DNA from: Psychrosphaera saromensis
GTDB lineage: Bacteria; Pseudomonadota; Gammaproteobacteria; Enterobacterales; Alteromonadaceae
Direction of reading: 5' to 3'
DNA: 64,000 nt
Assembly: GCF_002954545.1 (NCBI RefSeq)
Contig: NZ_MSCH01000003.1
Span: 3,201,991 to 3,265,990 of the forward strand
Shown here piece by piece: positions 53,921-62,362 of the stretch. Within the stretch, counting starts at the first letter, position 1; the number at the start of each line of letters is the position of its first letter. The notes beneath the pieces were generated by a model. The model did not search any database and had not been told where the DNA came from. It saw only the letters and a program-made list of their open reading frames with translations. Made by a program: the position numbers and the translations under genes.

Positions 53921-54236
53921 ACTGTGGGGCGCATAATAATGACCTATTAGCCTCCTGTAAAGTCTAAATTCAATATTTTCTAGTTTTTATTGTTTATATG
54001 GTCACTTTTAAAACAAAATGGCTTTTTGATAAGCTAATTAGCAAAATAAATGAACAAAACAGCTAATTGATTGTCTTTATAAACTGGACCATATAGTTAA
54101 AACGCAATTATTTAGATAGATAATTTAAATAATATGGCTTGAAACAATTAAATTTGACTATATCTATTGACCAAGGCAACCGTTTAATGAAAACTAGCCT
54201 TAGATAAAAAAATGTTAAATTAACAGGAGTTCTTAA
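53921..54236. other. Divergent spacer between tRNA-Ser and the BI-1 gene
   Basis: 316 bases; the left end carries the tRNA promoter described above. The rest is AT-rich without an ORF. No clear promoter for the BI-1 gene can be picked; a TTGACT near 54155 is a poor candidate. Confidence 0.45.
53933..53961 (-). promoter_or_regulatory. Promoter of the tRNA-Ser pair
   Basis: On the minus strand TTTACA (53961-53956), a 17-base spacer, TATTAT (53938-53933), then the GC-rich discriminator GCGCCCC. It lies about a dozen bases upstream of the tRNA 5' end. A GC-rich discriminator is the mark of stringently controlled stable RNA promoters. Confidence 0.75.
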
Positions 54237-54902
54237 ATGAACAACAGAACAGCATACCAAAGTGAATCTACTTCAGTACTGCAAACAAATAAAGTACTTA
54301 GAAGTACTTATACTCTATTAGCAATGACATTAGCATTTGCAGCAGCAGTTGCTGGCGCAGCAATGGCATTTAACTTACCTCACCCAGGTTTAATCATAAC
54401 CTTAGTGGGTTTTTACGGTTTACTTTTCCTAGTTCATAAAACAGCAAACAGCTCAACTGGTCTACTTTCAGTTTTTGCTTTCACTGGTTTCCTTGGCTAT
54501 ACACTAGGACCTATATTAAATATGGTCATAGGTAATGGCGGTGGCGACATCGTTATGCTTGCACTTGGTGGCACAGCATTAACTTTCTTTGGTGTTTCTG
54601 CTTACGCATTAACAACTAAACGTGATTTATCTTTTTTAAACGGCATGATGATGGCTGGTTTTTGGGTATTAATTGTTGCAATAATTGCTAACATGTTTTT
54701 ACAAATACCTGCGTTGTCATTAGCAATTAGTTCAATATTCATTTTGTTCTCATCTGGCGCTATTTTGTTACAAACAAAATCAATAGTTGATGGTGGCGAA
54801 AGAAACTATATTTTAGCAACGGTTACTTTATTCGTTTCTATCTATAATATTTTCTTAAGTCTTATCCACATACTTACAGCTCTAGGTGGTAATGACGATT
54901 AA
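54237..54902 (+). CDS. Bax inhibitor-1/YccA family membrane protein
   Basis: 221 residues, about seven membrane helices; an AACAGGAG Shine-Dalgarno precedes the ATG. The segment VLRSTYTLLAMTLAFAAAVA is the conserved N-terminal helix of the BI-1/YccA family, and LFSSGAILLQTKSIVDGGERNYILATVTLFVSIYNIFLSLIHIL is the diagnostic C-terminal block (the D-G and Y..A...L....N.F..L). BI-1 homologues act as Ca2+ leak channels (BsYetJ) or bind FtsH (YccA). Terminator follows. Confidence 0.92.
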   Translation: MNNRTAYQSESTSVLQTNKVLRSTYTLLAMTLAFAAAVAGAAMAFNLPHPGLIITLVGFYGLLFLVHKTANSSTGLLSVFAFTGFLGYTLGPILNMVIGNGGGDIVMLALGGTALTFFGVSAYALTTKRDLSFLNGMMMAGFWVLIVAIIANMFLQIPALSLAISSIFILFSSGAILLQTKSIVDGGERNYILATVTLFVSIYNIFLSLIHILTALGGNDD

Positions 54903-54922
54903 TCGTCATTCACTTAGAATAG

Positions 54923-54951
54923 AAAGGCTTAGTATTTACTAAGCCTTTTTT
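54923..54951 (+). terminator. Terminator after the BI-1 family gene
   Basis: AAAGGCTTAGT-ATTT-ACTAAGCCTTTTTT, an 11-base stem with U-run. Confidence 0.93.
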
Positions 54952-55082
54952 ATTGCCTAAAATTTACCTTCCAAAGTAACCTGCCCTATTCATATATCAA
55001 TCCAGCACAATAAATAGATTCGCCTAACCGTTAAAATCACATACAATAGCCACAATTTAATTGATTGAATAAACTTTCTGTT

Positions 55083-55442
55083 ATGGCAAATTATTTACTG
55101 ATGCTGCATGGAACACCTTGGTCAAACCAAACTGTATTAAGCGCTTGTCAATTTGCACAAGCCGCACTTGAATCTGGCCACACAATTAGCGCTATATTTC
55201 TGTACCAAGATGCGGTGTTAAATGCCATCAACACCCTTGATATTCCGTCTGACGAACTTAACGGTCAATCGCATTTATTACAGCTCAAGAATGAACACGA
55301 CATTAAACTTATGTTGTGCGTTACTGCAGCTGAAAAACGTGGGTTAACAGATAAAAACATTCATTCTGAGTTTACTATTTCAGGCCTTGCCGAATTTGCC
55401 GAGTTAACAACTCAGGCAGACAAAGTCATTCAATTTAAGTGA
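55083..55442 (+). CDS. tusD: Sulfurtransferase complex subunit TusD
   Basis: 119 residues from ATG 55083 (MANYLLMLHGTPWSNQTVLSACQFAQAAL); an upstream TTG in frame was not chosen. DsrE-family fold. LESGHTISAIFLYQDAVLNA, then the conserved Cys segment KLMLCVTAAEKRGLTD with the sulfur-carrying Cys (C in LMLCVTAA). It receives sulfur from TusA and hands it to TusE for 2-thiolation of tRNA wobble uridine (mnm5s2U). Overlaps tusC's frame start and is the first gene of tusD-C-B-E. Confidence 0.9.
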   Translation: MANYLLMLHGTPWSNQTVLSACQFAQAALESGHTISAIFLYQDAVLNAINTLDIPSDELNGQSHLLQLKNEHDIKLMLCVTAAEKRGLTDKNIHSEFTISGLAEFAELTTQADKVIQFK

Positions 55443-55450
55443 GGTGTATT

Positions 55451-55813
55451 GTGCCTGTGAAAAATATTCTTATCATACACACTCAGTCCAGTTTAAATGA
55501 CTTACAGGGCAAAGAAGCCCTTGATTTAAGTTTGATTTTTGGTGCTTATGAGCAAGAAGTTTCTGTGTTGTTCTATCAAGATGGCGTGACTCAGACCTTA
55601 GCCAAACAAACACCAGAATTGATTGACCAGAAAGATTACTTATCCACCATCAAAGCACTTGGTATTTACGACATTGATCACGTTTTTGCCTGTGATAACA
55701 GCTTAAATGATCTCGGTTTATCTCAAAATGAATTGATAGCTGGAATCGAAAAAATATCACTGCCAGACATTCAGCAGTTAAAGTCTAACGCCGATCATAT
55801 TTTTGTGATTTAA
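55451..55813 (+). CDS. tusC: Sulfurtransferase complex subunit TusC
   Basis: 120 residues from GTG 55451, chosen because GAGG sits six bases upstream; the frame opens at GTG 55439, which overlaps tusD, and a later GTG exists at 55457. Small DsrE/F-fold protein, VKNILIIHTQSSLNDLQGKEALDLSLIFGAYEQEVSVLFYQDGV; this lacks the active Cys of TusD, as expected. It forms the TusBCD hexamer with its neighbours. Ten bases separate it from tusB. Confidence 0.88.
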   Translation: MPVKNILIIHTQSSLNDLQGKEALDLSLIFGAYEQEVSVLFYQDGVTQTLAKQTPELIDQKDYLSTIKALGIYDIDHVFACDNSLNDLGLSQNELIAGIEKISLPDIQQLKSNADHIFVI

Positions 55814-55823
55814 GGGCTATACA

Positions 55824-56090
55824 ATGACAAAAAAAACATTACATTTAATATTCTCCCTTGATGGTTGGCAAAAAGCGAAGCCTTTGCTCGACAGTGACGA
55901 TAAGGTGTTATTTTTGCAAGATGCGGTTTATCAGTTACAAGCCAACTTAGCGATTGAGACAACGAGCCTATACGCACGTGAAATTGATGTTAGTGCAAGA
56001 AATATAAACCCTGCAGATAACATCACCATAATTGATGATGCAACATGGGTTGAATTAACCACCGCGGCACACAATGTAATTAGTTGGTAG
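55824..56090 (+). CDS. tusB: Sulfurtransferase complex subunit TusB
   Basis: 88 residues, the usual TusB/DsrH size. LHLIFSLDGWQKAKPLLDSDDKVLFLQDAVYQLQ is the DsrH opening (usual form: L-H-x-x-x-x-S...L...DDxVLLxQDGVY). It ends IIDDATWVELTTAAHNVISW (the W-V-x-L-x-x-x-H-x-x-x-x-W block of TusB). Third gene of the relay operon; helps form the TusBCD complex. Confidence 0.9.
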   Translation: MTKKTLHLIFSLDGWQKAKPLLDSDDKVLFLQDAVYQLQANLAIETTSLYAREIDVSARNINPADNITIIDDATWVELTTAAHNVISW

Positions 56091-56194
56091 TTAGCACTAT
56101 CATTAACTTAATACTTACCAGGTAAGTAACTGATTAACTAACTAGCTAACTAATTGACAACATAAGCCATACGAGAACCAGCAGAGTAGTAAAT

Positions 56195-56524
56195 ATGATT
56201 GAATTTAACGGCCAAGAGTTTGCAACAGACAAACATGAATATTTAGTAAACTTGTCTGATTGGAGTGAAGAACTGGCTTTGCATATTGCTGAATTAGAAA
56301 ATATAACCATGACGGACAATCATTGGGAAGTGGTTAACTTTGTTCGTGATTTTTATAAAGAGTTTAAAACCAGCCCTGCCATTCGTATGCTAGTAAAAGC
56401 CATGGCAAAACAGCTTGGAGCTGATAAAGGAAATAGTATTTACTTGTATAAACTTTTCCCTAAAGGGCCAGCCAAGCAGGCTACTCGTATAGCAGGACTG
56501 CCGAAACCGGCTAAATGTATTTAA
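56195..56524 (+). CDS. tusE: Sulfur relay protein TusE (DsrC family)
   Basis: 109 residues. DsrC/TusE fold with the conserved stretch [41 protein letters not shown], then [20 protein letters not shown], where the penultimate Cys is the sulfur carrier. It accepts persulfide from TusD and works with MnmA. 104 bases separate it from tusB; the spacer has short palindromic runs (CTTACCAGGTAAG). Confidence 0.95.
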   Translation: MIEFNGQEFATDKHEYLVNLSDWSEELALHIAELENITMTDNHWEVVNFVRDFYKEFKTSPAIRMLVKAMAKQLGADKGNSIYLYKLFPKGPAKQATRIAGLPKPAKCI

Positions 56525-56601
56525 TCACGGTTTATATATAACGATATTCTGGTATAAAAGTCCGTGCCATAAAAATAAACAACCGAAGTGAGAGTAAGTA
56601 A

Positions 56602-57036
56602 ATGAGTGAACCTGTCCATATAACCTGTAGTCATTGCATGGCAAAAAATCGTTTGCCTGTTGAAAAAATAAATCAGGAACCGACATGTGGTAAATGTAAG
56701 AAATCGATTCTGGTTGACGCTCCAATTGCATTGACGGATCAAAATTTTCAGCGTTTCATTCAAAATAACGACTTACCGGTTATTGTCGATTTTTGGGCAA
56801 CTTGGTGTGGACCATGTCAAATGATGGCACCTTTGTATGCTCAAGTATCTAGCAATATGAAAAGCCAAGCCCGTTTTGCTAAAGTCGACACTGAACAAGC
56901 TCAACAAGTGGCGGCTAATTTTAATATAAGAAGCATTCCTACTCTTATCGTTTATAAAGCAGGAAAAGAAGTTGCTCGACAAGCAGGCGCTATGGATAAA
57001 ACGTCGTTGACTAATTGGGTAATTTCGCAGCTGTAA
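56602..57036 (+). CDS. trxC: Thioredoxin 2 (TrxC), zinc-binding
   Basis: 144 residues. The N-terminal zinc finger has two CxxC pairs (ITCSHCMAKN and TCGKCKKS). The thioredoxin domain holds the active site WATWCGPCQMM (about residue 68-78) and the cis-Pro block SIPTLIVYKAGKEV. This two-part layout is TrxC (E. coli 139). Cytoplasmic reductant, often linked to oxidative stress. Its 3' end runs into a repeat cluster. Confidence 0.95.
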   Translation: MSEPVHITCSHCMAKNRLPVEKINQEPTCGKCKKSILVDAPIALTDQNFQRFIQNNDLPVIVDFWATWCGPCQMMAPLYAQVSSNMKSQARFAKVDTEQAQQVAANFNIRSIPTLIVYKAGKEVARQAGAMDKTSLTNWVISQL

Positions 57037-57043
57037 GAAGCAA

Positions 57044-57104
57044 GGCTCGAGTAACGAGCGCGGGAGGCACGAGTAACGAGCTTCGAGAAGCGAGCGCGAG
57101 TTTC
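57044..57104. repeat. CGAG-heptamer repeat cluster K (after trxC)
   Basis: GCTCGAGTAACGAGCGCGG...CACGAGTAACGAGCTTCGAGAAGCGAGCGCGAG, all in one orientation; CGAG every 7-8 bases. It fills the gap between trxC and the convergent VOC gene. Confidence 0.78.
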
Positions 57105-57134
57105 TAACTTATCCTTATCCCAAGTTCATTCTAT

Positions 57135-57488
57135 CTACTTGTCGGACCAAACTGCATATTCGTTACCGGTAGTATCGGTAAAGTGAAAACGACGTCCTCC
57201 TGGGAATTCAAAGATAGGTTTAATGATCTTACCTTGATGGCGTTCAATATTGTCCGCTATTTTGGTTAAATCATCACTATAAAACACCACCAATGCAGAG
57301 CCATTATCAATAGAACAATGCTGCTCTGATAAATAAAAACCACCGTCTATACCTACATCTTTAGAAAATGAACAATATTCAGGGCCGTAATCTACAAATT
57401 CCCAGCCAAACACGTCACTAAAAAATTGCTTGGTTTTGGTTATATTTTTAGATGGTATCTCTAAATAATTTATTTTTTCATTACTCAT
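57135..57488 (-). CDS. VOC family protein (glyoxalase/bleomycin-resistance fold)
   Basis: 117 residues. INYLEIPSKNITKTKQFFSDVFGWEF is the typical opening of the vicinal oxygen chelate superfamily, and ends with the common RRFHFTDTTGNEYAVW (usual form: R-F-H-F-x-D-P-x-G-N). The pattern covers one beta-alpha-beta-beta-beta module pair; metal ligand positions cannot be assigned with certainty. Probably dimeric; substrate unknown. Divergent from add. Confidence 0.88.
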   Translation of the reverse strand: MSNEKINYLEIPSKNITKTKQFFSDVFGWEFVDYGPEYCSFSKDVGIDGGFYLSEQHCSIDNGSALVVFYSDDLTKIADNIERHQGKIIKPIFEFPGGRRFHFTDTTGNEYAVWSDK

Positions 57489-57589
57489 GCGCTTTCACTC
57501 TCTAGTTTTGCTGTTACGATGTTATACTTTTTTAGCAACACCTTTTAACAACGCCTTTTAACAACACCATAGCATAGAGTTTAAATTAG

Positions 57590-58588
57590 ATGATTGACCA
57601 ATATTTACCACTTGTAGACTTACACCGTCATTTAGACGGCAATATCAACCCAGCAACTATCTGGGACTTGGCGCAAGAGCATAATATTAAACTCCCAGGT
57701 AATACTGTTGAAGAATTCACCCCTCATGCTCAAATCCAAGATCAAACTTCTGACTTGTTAGCATTTTTGAAAAAATTAGATTATGGCGTCTCGGTTTTAG
57801 CTAACCTTGATGCGGTTTATCGTGTTGCTTATGAAAATGTAAAAGACGCAAAACAACAAGGTTTAGATTACACAGAGTTACGATTTTCGCCATATTATAT
57901 GGCTGAAGCGTTCAAACTAAACATAGCTGAAGTGGTTAATGTTGTTGCAGATGCAGTATCTACTGCAAGTAAAGAATTTAACGTTAAGACTAATTTAATT
58001 GGTATTTTAAGCCGCACTTATGGCGCTGATATTTGTAAACAAGAGCTGCAAGGGATCTTGGCCCATAAAGACAAGATCACAGCACTTGATTTAGCCGGTG
58101 ACGAATTAAACTACCCTGCCCACATGTTTGTTGATCATTTTAAACAAGCTCGTGATGCCGGTTTAAAAATCACTGTCCATGCGGGTGAAGCAGCTGGTCC
58201 TGAGAGTATTTGGAATGCGATTAACTTATTAGGCGCAACACGTATTGGTCACGGTGTGGCAGCGACACAAGATATGAAGCTAATGGATTATTTACGTGAT
58301 AACAACATTGCCATTGAGTCCTGTCCGACTTCCAACTATCAAACGGCTACAGTACAAGATTTAACAAAACACCCACTTAAAACCTTTTTAGACCATGGCA
58401 TCATAGTTTGTTTAAATACTGACGATCCTGGTGTATCAAACATAACGCTTGAGCATGAATATAATCTTGCTACGAACACGTTAGGCTTAACACAAGCTGA
58501 ATTAAAGCAGGTACAAATCAATGGCGTGCATGCAGCCTTTTTATCCGAGCAAGAAAAGCAGGCATTGATGACAATCAAGAAAGGTTAA
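57590..58588 (+). CDS. add: Adenosine deaminase
   Basis: 332 residues, E. coli Add 333. A TIM-barrel zinc hydrolase that converts adenosine to inosine. [21 protein letters not shown] carries the HxH metal motif; [37 protein letters not shown] and [11 protein letters not shown] supply the Glu, His and Asp of the active site. Its 3' end is followed after about 17 bases by a long TNNCGAG array. Confidence 0.95.
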   Translation: MIDQYLPLVDLHRHLDGNINPATIWDLAQEHNIKLPGNTVEEFTPHAQIQDQTSDLLAFLKKLDYGVSVLANLDAVYRVAYENVKDAKQQGLDYTELRFSPYYMAEAFKLNIAEVVNVVADAVSTASKEFNVKTNLIGILSRTYGADICKQELQGILAHKDKITALDLAGDELNYPAHMFVDHFKQARDAGLKITVHAGEAAGPESIWNAINLLGATRIGHGVAATQDMKLMDYLRDNNIAIESCPTSNYQTATVQDLTKHPLKTFLDHGIIVCLNTDDPGVSNITLEHEYNLATNTLGLTQAELKQVQINGVHAAFLSEQEKQALMTIKKG

Positions 58589-58605
58589 AGTTGCGAGGAC
58601 TTTAG

Positions 58606-58738
58606 TGTCGAGTGTCGAGTGTCGAGTGTCGAGTGTCGAGTTTCGAGTTTCGAGTGTCGAGTGTCGAGTGTCGAGTGTCGAGTGTCGAGTGTCGAGTGTC
58701 GAGTGGCGAGTTTCGAGTTGCGAGTTGCGAGTTGCGAG
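58606..58738. repeat. Perfectly phased 19-unit TNNCGAG array (cluster L)
   Basis: 19 contiguous 7-base units TNNCGAG (133 bases) with no phase slip: mostly TGTCGAG, with TTTCGAG pairs near the middle, one TGGCGAG, then TTTCGAG and three TTGCGAG at the end. The variation is confined to the two bases after T. It lies just after the add stop codon and is the longest clean tandem run in the window. Confidence 0.95.
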
Positions 58739-58832
58739 AAACAGTATTGAATTATTGCTGCTTGTGCAACTCGTATTTTCTATTGGATATAGCTAGTAAG
58801 TATCTCTAGTTTTAAATAGTTAAAATATAAAT

Positions 58833-59117
58833 TTATTTGGATACATGAACTAACAAAGAATTTAAAACTGTATTTACTGCTTTAATATCGTCTTGTTCTA
58901 ACTCGCCATTTCTTATTGCTTTGTTAACACTACTAGTGATGTTTTCAACCACTTCATCTAATGTTAATTCTGTATGTTCTAACATAGCAGTACCGACGAC
59001 TAGGTCTACATGACCTCTTAAATAACCACTTGCGAACAACTCGTCGTCTGTTCCATTTACAACAAACCCATCAAAATATTCTTGAGCTGTGTCACTAAGT
59101 TGTTCTAGATTTAACAT
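58833..59117 (-). CDS. yfcL: YfcL family protein
   Basis: 94 residues, matching E. coli YfcL (92). ASGYLRGHVDLVVGTAMLEHTELTLDEVVENI is the central part, all-helical and acidic, with no catalytic motif. The function of the family is unknown, but its place beside epmC and aroC as in E. coli supports the name. The ATP-NAD kinase gene follows directly upstream on the strand. Confidence 0.85.
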   Translation of the reverse strand: MLNLEQLSDTAQEYFDGFVVNGTDDELFASGYLRGHVDLVVGTAMLEHTELTLDEVVENITSSVNKAIRNGELEQDDIKAVNTVLNSLLVHVSK

Positions 59118-59184
59118 TCTTTAACCTTATTCATATTCGCTGATTTAAACGAGCTGTTTATCGTTTTGGATTTATAAATTGTTG

Positions 59185-60378
59185 CTATAACTCTTCGTAT
59201 CCAACTGGATACAATACTTGGTCGTGATAACCGGTGATCACTTTTATATGGCCTGATAACGATTTATCTAATGCCAAATCACCAGTATCCACTATTAATG
59301 GACGACCATTTAATGCTTTTAGTTTTGTTTTAGTGGCAATCACTAATATGTTTTCTTTGCCTATTTTTTTGAGAACTTCTGGGCTTAACTGCTGATTTCC
59401 GCGACCAAATATATGACCTTGCCCACCAATTAAAGTAATAACTAGTTTTGTGTTCTCATCAATTATGCTTAACAATTCACGTGCAATAACATCTTGTTTT
59501 AACAAACCCTGATCTTGAATAACATCGACACCTAACAAGGTATTATCTAAACCTAACTCTTCCATCACATACGCAACTGTACTGCCTGAGCCCATAATGT
59601 AGGTTTGTTCGGGTTCCATTAATTCTATTACGTGAGCAGCAATATCAGCTAATACTAATTCGTCACTTTCTTTGCCGCCCATTTTTACATTTTGAATAAA
59701 ACGTAACTCGCTTGGCACAGAGAGTTCACCGTAACGGCGTGCTTTTACAATGCCTTGGCGGAACTTTTCTTCATCAATGTCCATCACATCGGCATCAGAC
59801 ACAGTTACCAACTCACCGGATACCAACATTTGTAATACACGCCCTGCCGCTTTTGGGGTAATTGCGTAAACACCTGAGTGGATTTTACAGCCAGCTGGAA
59901 TACCTAATACCGTTGTATGCTCCTCAATACCTGACGCTTCAACTGCCGCGCAAATATTACGAGCCGTGCCGTCACCACCGGCAAATAAAATAAGATCTAA
60001 ATTCAGCTCAGCCATGGCTTTAGCTGCGTTTTCGGTATCTTCATAAGTGGTTACTTTTGAGCCTGGCGTATAAACAACAGAATGAGCAAAACCTAGCTGC
60101 TGACAAAGCGTTTGTCCCATATCGCCAGCGACGGTAAATATATCAACTGAGTTGATATGCTCAGACAACATGGACAAGGCAATAGACGCTCTAGCATTGG
60201 CTTTTTCCTCTGCTCCTAAGGACTTAGCGAGTTCTGCCGTATTTTCCCCGTCAGAGCCTTTTAAGCCAACGCTGCCACCAACACCAGCAATTGGATTAAT
60301 GATCAGACCGAGTTTAAAGTTAACTTTACCTTTGTGAGTTGTAGGCGTTTCGATTTGTATATCTGAGGTTATTGGCAT
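59185..60378 (-). CDS. ATP-NAD kinase family protein (PpnK-like domain)
   Basis: 397 residues; much longer than NadK (292). LGLIINPIAGVGGSVGLKGSDG starts the domain, FAGGDGTARNICAAVEAS carries the GGDG nucleotide-binding motif of the diacylglycerol/NAD kinase superfamily, and LGIPAGCKIHSGVYAITPKAAG the GxKM/GVYA-type block. TLIGGQGHIFGRGNQQLSPEVLKKIG and IVATKTKL near the end are conserved in this family (COG3199-like). The exact substrate is not known. It overlaps epmC by ten bases. Confidence 0.85.
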   Translation of the reverse strand: MPITSDIQIETPTTHKGKVNFKLGLIINPIAGVGGSVGLKGSDGENTAELAKSLGAEEKANARASIALSMLSEHINSVDIFTVAGDMGQTLCQQLGFAHSVVYTPGSKVTTYEDTENAAKAMAELNLDLILFAGGDGTARNICAAVEASGIEEHTTVLGIPAGCKIHSGVYAITPKAAGRVLQMLVSGELVTVSDADVMDIDEEKFRQGIVKARRYGELSVPSELRFIQNVKMGGKESDELVLADIAAHVIELMEPEQTYIMGSGSTVAYVMEELGLDNTLLGVDVIQDQGLLKQDVIARELLSIIDENTKLVITLIGGQGHIFGRGNQQLSPEVLKKIGKENILVIATKTKLKALNGRPLIVDTGDLALDKSLSGHIKVITGYHDQVLYPVGYEEL

Positions 60379-60971
60379 GAGACTTCCTTTTGAAAGGATG
60401 GAATAAATTGAGTTATCGATGTTGGAATCGCTTTTTGATAACGAACGGCCAGTTTAGTCATTAGCAATTGAGCTCTTGCTGGAAAGCCATGTTCAAGATA
60501 GTGACTAATTTGCTGCAGTATTTTTTGTTCAAACGCTTTGCTATCTGGCTGATTGCCAAACTCGTCGCCGGATAAATTATCGCAACTAACATTAAATTTA
60601 AAACCTGCAGATAAACACAAGGCCCATTCAATCGACTGAGGCTTTATTTCTGCTTGTTGAAATGCTTTTTGCTGGTCCGCAGTTCTACCGTCAGGGCAAT
60701 ACCAATAACCAAAGTCAATTTGTGTACGCCTTTGCTCTCCCGCTAAGCACCAATGAGAAATTTCGTGTAATGCACTGGCGTAATAACCGTGCGCAAAGAC
60801 AACTTGAGCATAATCTTGTGCAGGAATATTAATATCGGTTTTGCCAGCAGGAAGGTAAATTGGTTCATCGTTGCCTTTAACTAACTTAGTATTAAACGAC
60901 TCAAAAAAGCAGTCATCAAACAAGTCAATGATGTCTTGAATATGATGTTGTTGCTCGGCTAAGTCAGCCAT
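60369..60971 (-). CDS. epmC: Elongation factor P hydroxylase EpmC
   Basis: 200 residues from ATG 60971; the frame opens at 61064 with a 31-residue extension that family members lack. Non-heme iron hydroxylase that modifies beta-lysyl-EF-P. FNTKLVKGNDEPIYLPA, VVFAHGYYASALHEISHWCLAGEQRR (HEISHW metal motif), DFGYWYCPDGRTADQQ and FNVSCDNLSGDEFG match E. coli EpmC/YfcM closely. Ends overlap the ATP-NAD kinase gene. Confidence 0.93.
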   Translation of the reverse strand: MADLAEQQHHIQDIIDLFDDCFFESFNTKLVKGNDEPIYLPAGKTDINIPAQDYAQVVFAHGYYASALHEISHWCLAGEQRRTQIDFGYWYCPDGRTADQQKAFQQAEIKPQSIEWALCLSAGFKFNVSCDNLSGDEFGNQPDSKAFEQKILQQISHYLEHGFPARAQLLMTKLAVRYQKAIPTSITQFIPSFQKEVSCQ

Positions 60972-61159
60972 TGAATTTTCAATTATTTGATAACAGTCAG
61001 GCACGAGAATATAGACACAGTTCGTAATTAATTTTTGTAGCGGCATTATACCTAAGCAAAACACGCTGAACCAATATAAATGTGTATTTTGGATAACCGT
61101 CTCATATTTTAACCTTTGTGTTAAAACACTAAGTCAGTTATCCAACTATACAGTTTGGC

Positions 61160-62257
61160 TTATTTACTTGCTGGAATAACCGGTGTATCTACAACCACAT
61201 CGGCGTTTTGTGCACGGTTACGTAAGAAGTGATCCATTAACGTTATCGCTAACATAGCTTCCGCAATTGGAACCGCTCTAATACCAACACAAGGGTCGTG
61301 ACGACCTTTGGTTATAAGTGTTTGGCTTTGTCCATTCACATCAATAGTTTCGCCTTCAACACTAATACTAGACGTTGGTTTTAATGCAATGTGCGCAACT
61401 ATGTCCTGCCCGCTTGAAATACCACCTAAAATGCCACCAGCATGATTAGACTTAAAACCTTCAGGCGTTAGTTCGTCTCTGTGCTGTGAACCATTTTGTT
61501 CTACAACGTCAAAGCCATCACCAATTTCGACACCTTTAACCGCGTTAATACCCATAAGAGCTTTGGCAATGTCAGCATCAAGTCTGTCAAAAACAGGCTC
61601 ACCTAAACCAACAGGTACGTTCTTAGCCACAACCGTGATTTTAGCGCCGACAGAGTCACCTTGTTTTTTAAGGTCACGCATGTATTCGTCCCACTTTTCT
61701 ATTGCATTGGCATCAGGACAAAAGAATGGATTGCTTTCAATAATTGATGTATCAACCGTTTCAATCGCAATTGGACCTAGTTGGCTCATATAACCAAAAA
61801 TTTCTAAACCTAATTTGTTTTTCAACCAGGCTTTCGCAAACGAACCTGCGGCAACTCGCATGGCGGTTTCACGTGCTGAAGAACGACCACCACCACGATA
61901 ATCGCGGTTTCCGTATTTGTGATGATAAGTATAATCGGCATGACCAGGACGAAACTTGTCTTTAATATCTGAGTAATCTTTTGAACGTTGATCGGTATTT
62001 TCAATGACTAAACCAATAGACGTGCCCGTTGTTTTACCTTCAAATACACCACTTAAGATTTTAACTTCGTCGGCTTCTCGGCGTTGCGTTGTAAAACGTG
62101 AAGTACCAGGTTTACGTCTATCTAAGTCTACTTGAATGATAGCTTCATCAATTTCTAATCCCGGAGGACAGCCATCGATAATACAACCTAAACCTAGCCC
62201 ATGACTTTCGCCAAAGGTGGTAACCTTAAATACTTCTCCAATGGTATTTCCAGCCAT
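61160..62257 (-). CDS. aroC: Chorismate synthase
   Basis: 365 residues, E. coli 361. It converts EPSP to chorismate with reduced FMN. Markers: [76 protein letters not shown], and [13 protein letters not shown]. The last catalytic block is [18 protein letters not shown]. Lies between prmB and epmC as in gammaproteobacteria generally. Confidence 0.97.
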   Translation of the reverse strand: MAGNTIGEVFKVTTFGESHGLGLGCIIDGCPPGLEIDEAIIQVDLDRRKPGTSRFTTQRREADEVKILSGVFEGKTTGTSIGLVIENTDQRSKDYSDIKDKFRPGHADYTYHHKYGNRDYRGGGRSSARETAMRVAAGSFAKAWLKNKLGLEIFGYMSQLGPIAIETVDTSIIESNPFFCPDANAIEKWDEYMRDLKKQGDSVGAKITVVAKNVPVGLGEPVFDRLDADIAKALMGINAVKGVEIGDGFDVVEQNGSQHRDELTPEGFKSNHAGGILGGISSGQDIVAHIALKPTSSISVEGETIDVNGQSQTLITKGRHDPCVGIRAVPIAEAMLAITLMDHFLRNRAQNADVVVDTPVIPASK

Positions 62258-62320
62258 TTTCAGCCCTTTTAAATTAATCTATTTTTTATAATAAGTGTTC
62301 TGATTTACAAAGTCGTGTTT

Positions 62321-62345
62321 TGCTTCTGCTTCTGCTTCTACTTCT
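62321..62345. repeat. Short hexamer repeat (GCTTCT)n between aroC and prmB
   Basis: TGCTTCTGCTTCTGCTTCTACTTCT: four units of a 6-base repeat with one change in the last. No gene. Confidence 0.8.
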
Positions 62346-62362
62346 AGTTACTTGATTAATGA

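Noticed and set aside
53687-53967. Plus-strand ORFs with GIRTPGRFNPSSDFKSG
   Set aside because: They are antisense to the two tRNA-Ser genes; this peptide is a common false annotation over serine tRNAs.
56100-56160. Palindromic run (CTTACCAGGTAAG; TTAACTAACTAGCTAACTAA) between tusB and tusE
   Set aside because: Short and low-complexity; no clear function or wider repeat seen.
7513-58738. CRISPR array as an explanation of the CGAG repeats
   Set aside because: Units are 7 bases long without 25-40 base unique spacers, occur in both orientations, and there are no cas genes.
58605-58809. ORFs reading SSVECRV... repeats after add
   Set aside because: Pure translation of the TNNCGAG array in two frames; not a protein gene.
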